The position numbers were made by a program, and so were the translations under genes. DNA of 64,000 bases from Streptomyces sp. AC558_RSS880 (GTDB lineage Bacteria; Actinomycetota; Actinomycetes; Streptomycetales; Streptomycetaceae): assembly GCF_019049255.1 (NCBI RefSeq), contig NZ_JAGMUJ010000161.1, positions 310,001 to 374,000 on the forward strand, read 5' to 3'. The notes under the pieces were generated by a model. That model was given only the letters and a program-made list of their open reading frames with translations, made no database searches and was not told the DNA's origin. Shown here one piece after another: positions 59,523 through 64,000 of this stretch (positions within the stretch are counted from its first letter, which is position 1; each line of letters opens with the position of its first letter).

Positions 59523-60467
59523 TCAGTAGCGGTACTGCTCGTCGTACCCGTTGCCGTTGCCGTGCGTCTGTTCGTCGCCCTGGTACGGGTACTGCTGCTC
59601 GGGCGGGAGTTCACCGCCGTACGGGTCGTCGGCGCTGCGCTGCTGCGGGACCCACAGGCCGCCGGCCGGGGTCTCGCCGCCGTAGCCCTGCTGGGCGTAC
59701 GGGTCCTGGCCGTAGCCCTGCTGGGGGTACTGCTGCGGGTCGGCGTAGCCGGTGTCGTACGAGGTGTTCCCGTAGGCCGGGTCGCCGGTGTACGGGTCGG
59801 AGTAGGCCGCGTACTGCTGCTGGCCCGTGGTGTCGTAGCCCTGCTGCTGGCCGTAACCGGAGTAGTCGTAGGCGTAGTTCGGGTCGGCGCCCTGGGCGGT
59901 CGCCGCGTACTGGTCCTGGGACGGGGCGGCGTACCCGGTGTCGCCGTAGACGCCGTAGGAGCCGGTGTCGTCGGGCATGGGCTGCGGCTCGTAGACGGCG
60001 GTGGTCCCGTCGGCCGCCGGCTGGTCGGGGCGGGCGACCGGGGTGAACACGTCGTCGCGGTCGTAGTCGTCGTCCGCGCGGTGGCCGGACCGGTCGCGGT
60101 GGCCGTCGTCCTCGTCGCCGTGACCGGCGCCGGACGCCTCCAGGTCGGAGACCTCCAGGGTCGGCTCCTGGCGTCCGCGGTCGCCGCGGCGGCGCTTGGC
60201 GGCGGCCAGCACCGGCGCGTTGACCGCCCAGCCGGCCGCGAAGCCGCGGCGGAACGACAGCGTCACATAGGTCTGGCCGACCGCGAAGGCCGCGGCGCCA
60301 AGACCGATGACGACCACGGACGGGATCAGCACACCGAGCACGACACCGAGGAAGCCGCCGAAGGCGAGCAGCCGCCAGCGCAGGCGCGCCTTGTACTGCA
60401 GCAGCACCTCACCGAGCAACCACAGCGCGACGATGCCGAACGCGATGTAGAGGACCGTCCAGCCCAT
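59523..60467 (-). CDS. Membrane protein with a Tyr/Gln/Gly/Pro-rich low-complexity tail
   Basis: The 314-residue protein has two N-terminal hydrophobic segments (about 4-22 and 33-66) and a short soluble stretch (to about 100). A charged Asp/His/Arg region (about 100-150) is followed by a tail of about 150 residues dominated by Tyr, Gln, Gly, Asp, Pro and Ala, with recurring YGQQ/GYGQD/DPYAQ words. The tail is prion-like in composition and could drive condensation or bind a partner. It ends 6 bp before the convergent flavoprotein stop and its start lies 56 bp after metF. I know no assigned function. Confidence 0.8.
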   Translation of the reverse strand: MGWTVLYIAFGIVALWLLGEVLLQYKARLRWRLLAFGGFLGVVLGVLIPSVVVIGLGAAAFAVGQTYVTLSFRRGFAAGWAVNAPVLAAAKRRRGDRGRQEPTLEVSDLEASGAGHGDEDDGHRDRSGHRADDDYDRDDVFTPVARPDQPAADGTTAVYEPQPMPDDTGSYGVYGDTGYAAPSQDQYAATAQGADPNYAYDYSGYGQQQGYDTTGQQQYAAYSDPYTGDPAYGNTSYDTGYADPQQYPQQGYGQDPYAQQGYGGETPAGGLWVPQQRSADDPYGGELPPEQQYPYQGDEQTHGNGNGYDEQYRY

Positions 60468-60523
60468 GTACGCCCCTCTCCCAGTGGTCGCTACTCAGTG
60501 TGTCGTATATGAGTGCGACCGGT

Positions 60524-61447
60524 CTAGGCCCGCGGTGGGTGGTGCAGGCCCAGGTTCTCGTAGATTTCCAGGGTCGCCGTGGAGTTGTTGAGCGTGATGA
60601 AGTGCAGTCCGGGCACTCCCTCGGCCAGCAGCCGGGCACAGAACTCCGTGGCGAACTCGATACCGATGGAGCGTACCGCCGCCGGATCGTCCTTCGCTGC
60701 GAGGATCCGCTCTTTGAGGGCCTCCGGGAACGCGGCGTTACTGAGCTTTGGCAACCTCTCCAGCATCTTCACGCTGGTCACCGGCATGACCTCGGGAATC
60801 ACCGGGGTCGCGCAGCCCGCCGCGTGGACTCGGTCACGCAGCCGCAGATAGGACTCGGGCTGGAAGAACATCTGGGTGATCGCGTAGTCGGCGCCGGCCC
60901 GGCACTTGTCGACGAAGCGGGCGACGTCGGTGTCCCAGTCGGCCGACCGCGGGTGCATCTCCGGGAAGGCGGCGACACCGACGCAGAAGTCGCCCGACTC
61001 CTTGATGAGCCGGACGAGTTCGGCGGCGTAGGTCAGCCCCTGCGGGTGCGGCACCCAGTCGCCCATCGGGTCGCCGGGCGGGTCGCCGCGCACGGCGAGC
61101 ATGTTGCGGATCCCGGCGTCGGCGTACTGGCCGATGATGTTGCGCAGCTCGGCGACGGAGTGGTCGACCGCGGTGAGGTGGGCGACCGGGGTGAGGGTGG
61201 TGTCGGCGACGATCTGCTGGGTCTCCTTGACCGTGCCCGCGCGCGTGGAGCCGCCCGCGCCGTAGGTCACGGAGACGAAGTCCGGGGCGACCGCCTCGAC
61301 CCTGCGCAGCGCGCTCCACAGGTTCCGCTCACCCTTGGGGGTCTTCGGTGCCGAGAACTCGAACGAGAACGTCGTCTTGCCGGCGGCGAGCATGTCGCGC
61401 ACGGTGCGTGCGCGATCAGTCCTGGTGGATGCTGTTCCGAGGGCCAT
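60524..61447 (-). CDS. metF: 5,10-Methylenetetrahydrofolate reductase
   Basis: The 307-residue FAD enzyme reduces methylenetetrahydrofolate to methyl-THF for methionine synthesis. It is a TIM-barrel enzyme with the Glu of FSFEFSAPKTPKGE, the SVTYGAGGSTRAGT motif, LAVRGDPPGD, and QMFFQPESYLR. The C-terminus reads HFITLNNSTATLEI, as in MetF. There is no regulatory domain, the bacterial type. ATG 61447 lacks a strong Shine-Dalgarno. It lies downstream of thiE, with its own promoter-like signals between them. Confidence 0.96.
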   Translation of the reverse strand: MALGTASTRTDRARTVRDMLAAGKTTFSFEFSAPKTPKGERNLWSALRRVEAVAPDFVSVTYGAGGSTRAGTVKETQQIVADTTLTPVAHLTAVDHSVAELRNIIGQYADAGIRNMLAVRGDPPGDPMGDWVPHPQGLTYAAELVRLIKESGDFCVGVAAFPEMHPRSADWDTDVARFVDKCRAGADYAITQMFFQPESYLRLRDRVHAAGCATPVIPEVMPVTSVKMLERLPKLSNAAFPEALKERILAAKDDPAAVRSIGIEFATEFCARLLAEGVPGLHFITLNNSTATLEIYENLGLHHPPRA

Positions 61448-61495
61448 ACCGGCAGGTTAGCCAGGGGTCGGCGGTCCCCCAACCGGATGCGGAAC

Positions 61496-61535
61496 ATTTG
61501 TCTGGAATGCCGACTTGTTGTCCATCCCTTGGACA
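61496..61535 (-). promoter_or_regulatory. metF promoter candidate with an overlapping inverted repeat
   Basis: Reading the minus strand, TGGACA (61524-61519) and ACAAAT (61501-61496) are 17 bp apart and would give a 5' UTR of about 40 nt. TGTCCA (61535-61530) and TGGACA (61524-61519) are exact complements with a 5-bp spacer, so an operator may overlap the -35. Confidence 0.45.
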
Positions 61536-61554
61536 GACCTGAGACGCGCGGGGG

Positions 61555-62220
61555 TCATCCGGCGTCCACGGGCGCCGCCTGCCGCAGCCGCTTCGCGAAC
61601 TCGGCCGCCGCCGCGCCCGGGTCGTCCGCCTCGGTGACGGCCCGTACGACGACGACCCGGCGGGCACCGGCGTCCAGCACCTCGTCGAGGTTGCCGAGGT
61701 CGATGCCGCCGATGGCGAACCAGGGGCGCTCGGTGCCCAGGGCGGCGGTGTACCGGACCAGACCGAGGCCGGGGGCGTGGCGGCCGGGCTTGGTGGGGGT
61801 GGGCCAGCAGGGGCCGGTGCAGAAGTAGTCCACGCCGGGCTGGACGGCCGCCGCGGCGGCCTCGGACTCGGCGTGGGTGGAGCGGCCGATCAGGACGCCG
61901 TCGCCGAGGATCGCGCGGGCGGCGGGGACGGGCAGGTCGCCCTGGCCGAGGTGGAGGACGTCGGCGCCGGCGGCGTGGGCGACGTCCGCGCGGTCGTTGA
62001 CCGCGAGCAGCTTGCCGTGCCGGGCGCAGGCGTCGGCGAGGACCGCCAGGTGCTCCAGCTCCTCGCCGGCCTCCATGCCCTTGTCCCGCAGCTGCACGAT
62101 GTCGACCCCGCCGGCCAGGACCGCGTCCAGGAACTCCGCGAGATCGCCCTGCCGCCTGCGGGCGTCGGTGCACAGGTAGAGCCGGGCGTCGGCGAGCCGG
62201 GCGCGAGCGGTGTCGGTCAT
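61555..62220 (-). CDS. thiE: Thiamine-phosphate synthase
   Basis: The 221-residue TIM-barrel enzyme joins HMP-PP and thiazole phosphate to form thiamine phosphate. Motifs include DIVQLRDKGMEAGEEL, LAVNDRADVAHAAGADVLHLGQ, LIGRSTHAESEAAAA and the phosphate loop FAIGGIDLGNLDEVLDAGA. The ATG at 62220 gives the standard family length. No TPP riboswitch is visible in the 300 bp upstream. The gap to the upstream regulator-like gene contains a 12-bp direct repeat around an inverted repeat and a terminator. Confidence 0.95.
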   Translation of the reverse strand: MTDTARARLADARLYLCTDARRRQGDLAEFLDAVLAGGVDIVQLRDKGMEAGEELEHLAVLADACARHGKLLAVNDRADVAHAAGADVLHLGQGDLPVPAARAILGDGVLIGRSTHAESEAAAAAVQPGVDYFCTGPCWPTPTKPGRHAPGLGLVRYTAALGTERPWFAIGGIDLGNLDEVLDAGARRVVVVRAVTEADDPGAAAAEFAKRLRQAAPVDAG

Positions 62221-62237
62221 ACGTGGGTCCCCCCGGA

Positions 62238-62282
62238 GTGTCGGCGGCGTACGGACCCGGTGGGTCCGGCGTGTCGGCGGCG
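62238..62282. repeat. 12-bp direct repeat flanking a short palindrome, upstream of thiE
   Basis: GTGTCGGCGGCG is present at 62238-62249 and 62271-62282. Between them CGGACCC (62252-62258) and GGGTCCG (62262-62268) form a 7-bp inverted repeat. It could be a thiE operator or simple GC-rich similarity. Confidence 0.4.
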
Positions 62283-62469
62283 GGCGCTCACGACGGTCAC
62301 GGACCGGGGCGGCACACACCGCAACGGACCCTATGCCGCCGCACCGGCGACCGCGAGACACCCCTCACGGATGCCCGCACGCCACGAGACGCCCTCGACC
62401 GGTGCGCGAAGCCCGGTCCGGGAGCCGCCCCGCCCCGGCCCGGCCGTGGCGCCGGCGCGGACCGCCCCC

Positions 62470-62495
62470 ACGGCCGGGGCTGACGCCCCGGCCGT
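62470..62495 (-). terminator. Terminator downstream of the Rv2175c-type gene
   Basis: ACGGCCGGGGC (62470-62480) and GCCCCGGCCGT (62485-62495) form an 11-bp perfect stem with a 4-nt loop, 28 bp after the stop. Confidence 0.75.
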
Positions 62496-62523
62496 TGTCG
62501 TTCGAAGGTCCGGTCGGGTGCGG

Positions 62524-62889
62524 TCAGACCGCGAGCGCCTGGGCCCGGCGCTTCACCTCCGTGCCGCGGTTCTCGCTGAGCGCCTGCGCGGGCGTGCCCG
62601 GCAGGGTGGGGTCGGGGGTGAAGAGCCATTCCAGCATCTCTTCGACCGTGAAGCCGTCGTCCCGCAGGAGCGTCAGGGTTCCGGTCAGGCCCTTGACGAT
62701 CTTGTCCCCGTCGATGAAGGCGGCGGGCACGTGCAGCGCGCGGTTCTCACCCCGGCGCACGGCGATGAGCTGGCCCTCCTTGACCAGCTGCCGGACGCGC
62801 GTCACCTCGACGCCGAACATCTCGGCGATGTCGGGGAGAGTGAGCCAGGCGGGGACGAGAGCATCGATCTTTGCGTCAATCTCGGTCAC
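62524..62889 (-). CDS. Rv2175c-family DNA-binding protein
   Basis: The 121-residue protein has an N-terminal winged-helix/excisionase-like fold with LTLPDIAEMFGVEVTRVRQLVKEGQL and a wing containing RRGENRALHVPAAF. The C-terminal helical domain reads GLTGTLTLLRDDGFTVEEMLEWLF. The family is named from M. tuberculosis Rv2175c, a DNA-binding protein phosphorylated by the Ser/Thr kinase PknL. Target genes are unknown. The GTG start is weakly supported by GCAGG. It lies between thiE and a flavoprotein gene on the same strand. Confidence 0.88.
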   Translation of the reverse strand: MTEIDAKIDALVPAWLTLPDIAEMFGVEVTRVRQLVKEGQLIAVRRGENRALHVPAAFIDGDKIVKGLTGTLTLLRDDGFTVEEMLEWLFTPDPTLPGTPAQALSENRGTEVKRRAQALAV

Positions 62890-62965
62890 GGGACAAGCCT
62901 GCCATCTGCCACTGACAGTCGGAAGTCAGCCCCGCCCACCTGGGCGGACGCGCCGGGCCGGAGTG

Positions 62966-64000
62966 TCACGCCGTCGCCGACTTCAGGGGCCGCGCCGGGT
63001 CCGCCAGCAGCTCCGCGTCCATCGCCGTGCCCGCCTCGATCAGCCTGCGCCCCTGCGCCAGGTCCCGGGGCCGTCCCACCGCGAGCAGCGCGACCAGGCG
63101 GGACTCCCGCAGCCAGCAGACGCTCCACGCCGCCTCGGCGGGGTCCCCGCGCCACACCGTCCGGTCGGCGTCCGCGTGGTGCCCCGCGTACTGCACGAAA
63201 CGTCCGAACTGCTCGGACCAGAAGTACGGCACCGGGTCGTAGACCGCCGGCTCCCGGCCGGTGGGCGCGCCGAGGACGTTCACGGCGACCGTGCGCGGCC
63301 CCTGGAGGGCGTTGTCCCAGTGGTGGACCAGCAGACGCTCGCCGTAGCGCCCGGACGGGAAGGACGCGCAGTCGCCGACCGCGTACACGTCCGGCAGGGA
63401 GGTCATCAGATGACGGTCGGCGACGACCTCCCCGTGCGTCCCGAGCTCGATCCCGGAGCCCGCCAGCCAGGCGGTGGCGGGCCGGGCCCCGATGCCGACG
63501 ACCACGGCGCCCGCGGGCAGCCGCGTGCCGTCGTCCAGGACCACGGTGCCGGGCTCGACGCGCTCCACGCGCGCGTGCGTGCGCAGCGTGACGCCGGCCT
63601 CCGCGTACCAGGCGGCCATCGGGGCGGCCACCTCGGCGGGCAGCACCCCGGTGAGCGGCCGCTCCTCGGCCTCCACGACGGTGACCGCGCAGCCCGCCTC
63701 GCGGGCCGCCGTGGCGAACTCCGCGCCGATCCAGCCGGCGCCGACCACCACGATGTCGTGCTGCCGCGCGAGCACCGGCCGCAGCCGCGCGGCGTCGTCC
63801 AGGGTGCGCAGCAGATGCACGCCGGGCACGCCCTCCGCGCCCGGCAGCCGGACCGGTTCCGCGCCGGTGGCGACCACCAGGACGTCGTACGGGACGGGCC
63901 CGGCCTCCGTGTCCAGCTCGTGGTCGCCGGGGCGCAGGCCGAGCACCTCGCAGCCGAGCCGCAGTTCGATGCCGGCGTCCTCGAAGTCGACGTCGAAGGC
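62966..64000 (-). CDS. NAD(P)/FAD-dependent oxidoreductase, C-terminal part (start beyond window)
   Basis: The frame is open to the window end, so the N-terminus (FAD-binding GxGxxG) is missing. The 344 visible residues include DVLVVATGAEPVRLPG, the NAD-binding Rossmann motif VVVGAGWIGAEFATAAREAG followed by an acidic VVEAEERPL, and SLPDVYAVGDCASFPSGRYG, the second FAD motif. This is the ferredoxin/rubredoxin-reductase-like class of pyridine nucleotide-disulfide oxidoreductases lacking redox Cys. The C-terminal third is a dimerisation-type domain (YFWSEQFGRFVQYAG). The electron acceptor is unknown. Confidence 0.9.
   Translation of the reverse strand, partial: AFDVDFEDAGIELRLGCEVLGLRPGDHELDTEAGPVPYDVLVVATGAEPVRLPGAEGVPGVHLLRTLDDAARLRPVLARQHDIVVVGAGWIGAEFATAAREAGCAVTVVEAEERPLTGVLPAEVAAPMAAWYAEAGVTLRTHARVERVEPGTVVLDDGTRLPAGAVVVGIGARPATAWLAGSGIELGTHGEVVADRHLMTSLPDVYAVGDCASFPSGRYGERLLVHHWDNALQGPRTVAVNVLGAPTGREPAVYDPVPYFWSEQFGRFVQYAGHHADADRTVWRGDPAEAAWSVCWLRESRLVALLAVGRPRDLAQGRRLIEAGTAMDAELLADPARPLKSATA

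Noticed and set aside
60500..61828. A 442-codon forward frame opposite metF and thiE
   Set aside because: It is antisense to two well-supported enzymes and is Gly/Arg/His-rich with no domain.
62221..62523. A TPP riboswitch upstream of thiE
   Set aside because: I looked for CUGAGA and the conserved ACCUGAUCUGG region on the minus strand and found neither.

Overview
This is a high-GC actinobacterial chromosome segment. The content and gene order match the core chromosome of Streptomyces: dnaE, phoD, lspA, ileS, divIVA, the division and cell wall (dcw) cluster, then metF and thiE. From memory this order resembles the S. coelicolor region around SCO2062 to SCO2106; no database was consulted. Codon use is strongly GC3-biased, GTG starts are common, and many genes overlap by 4 bp in GTGA or ATGA arrangements.

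Layout. 1-6.3 kb: the end of an unknown gene, a LON-substrate-binding-domain protein, a YbaK-type editing protein, an ABC exporter operon with a DUF2567 membrane protein, an NYN-domain protein and a 55-residue basic protein. 6.4-9.9 kb: dnaE, facing the small gene across a perfect hairpin. 10.1-14.9 kb: a DUF2252 protein, a membrane protein, a membrane-anchored DsbA-like protein and Tat-exported phoD. 14.9-16 kb: the least ordinary stretch, holding a truncated M43-type metalloprotease remnant and about 270 bp of unexplained DNA. 16-22.4 kb: a dienelactone-hydrolase-like protein, an MscS channel, an SDR enzyme, a CPA1 antiporter, a GNAT enzyme, a pseudouridine synthase and lspA. 22.4-27.3 kb: a DksA/TraR zinc-finger protein with a histone-H1-like N-terminus, then ileS behind a clear T-box riboswitch.

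27.6-45.4 kb is the dcw cluster on the minus strand. In transcription order it is rsmH, ftsL, ftsI, murE, murF, mraY, murD, ftsW, murG, ftsQ, ftsZ, pgeF, ylmE, sepF, ylmG, divIVA. These make and flip lipid II (mur genes, mraY), polymerise and cross-link it at the septum (ftsW, ftsI), build and anchor the Z ring (ftsZ, sepF, ftsQ, ftsL) and mark growing poles (divIVA). There is no mraZ before rsmH and no murC between murG and ftsQ. The ftsQ-ftsZ gap carries motifs that suggest developmental control.

45.8-53.2 kb: a beta-carbonic-anhydrase-like protein, a MoxR/DUF58/transglutaminase operon, a DUF3040 protein and a methyltransferase. 53.4-57.6 kb is the most interesting functional group. It has a HEPN protein with an intact R-x4-H motif, divergent from an operon of a degenerate ABC-type ATPase, a YhgE/Pip membrane protein and a TetR regulator. 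A 30-bp near-perfect hyphenated palindrome overlaps the operon promoter. 58-64 kb: a phytoene-desaturase-like flavoprotein, a membrane protein with a Tyr/Gln/Gly-rich tail, metF, thiE, an Rv2175c-type DNA-binding protein and the C-terminal part of an NAD(P)/FAD oxidoreductase.

Most of the window is ordinary core genome. I see no CRISPR array, tRNA, rRNA, intact insertion sequence or phage genes. The strongest leads are the HEPN/ATPase/YhgE/TetR locus with its operator, the T-box switch, the decayed protease locus, the low-complexity membrane protein and a dispersed intergenic repeat.
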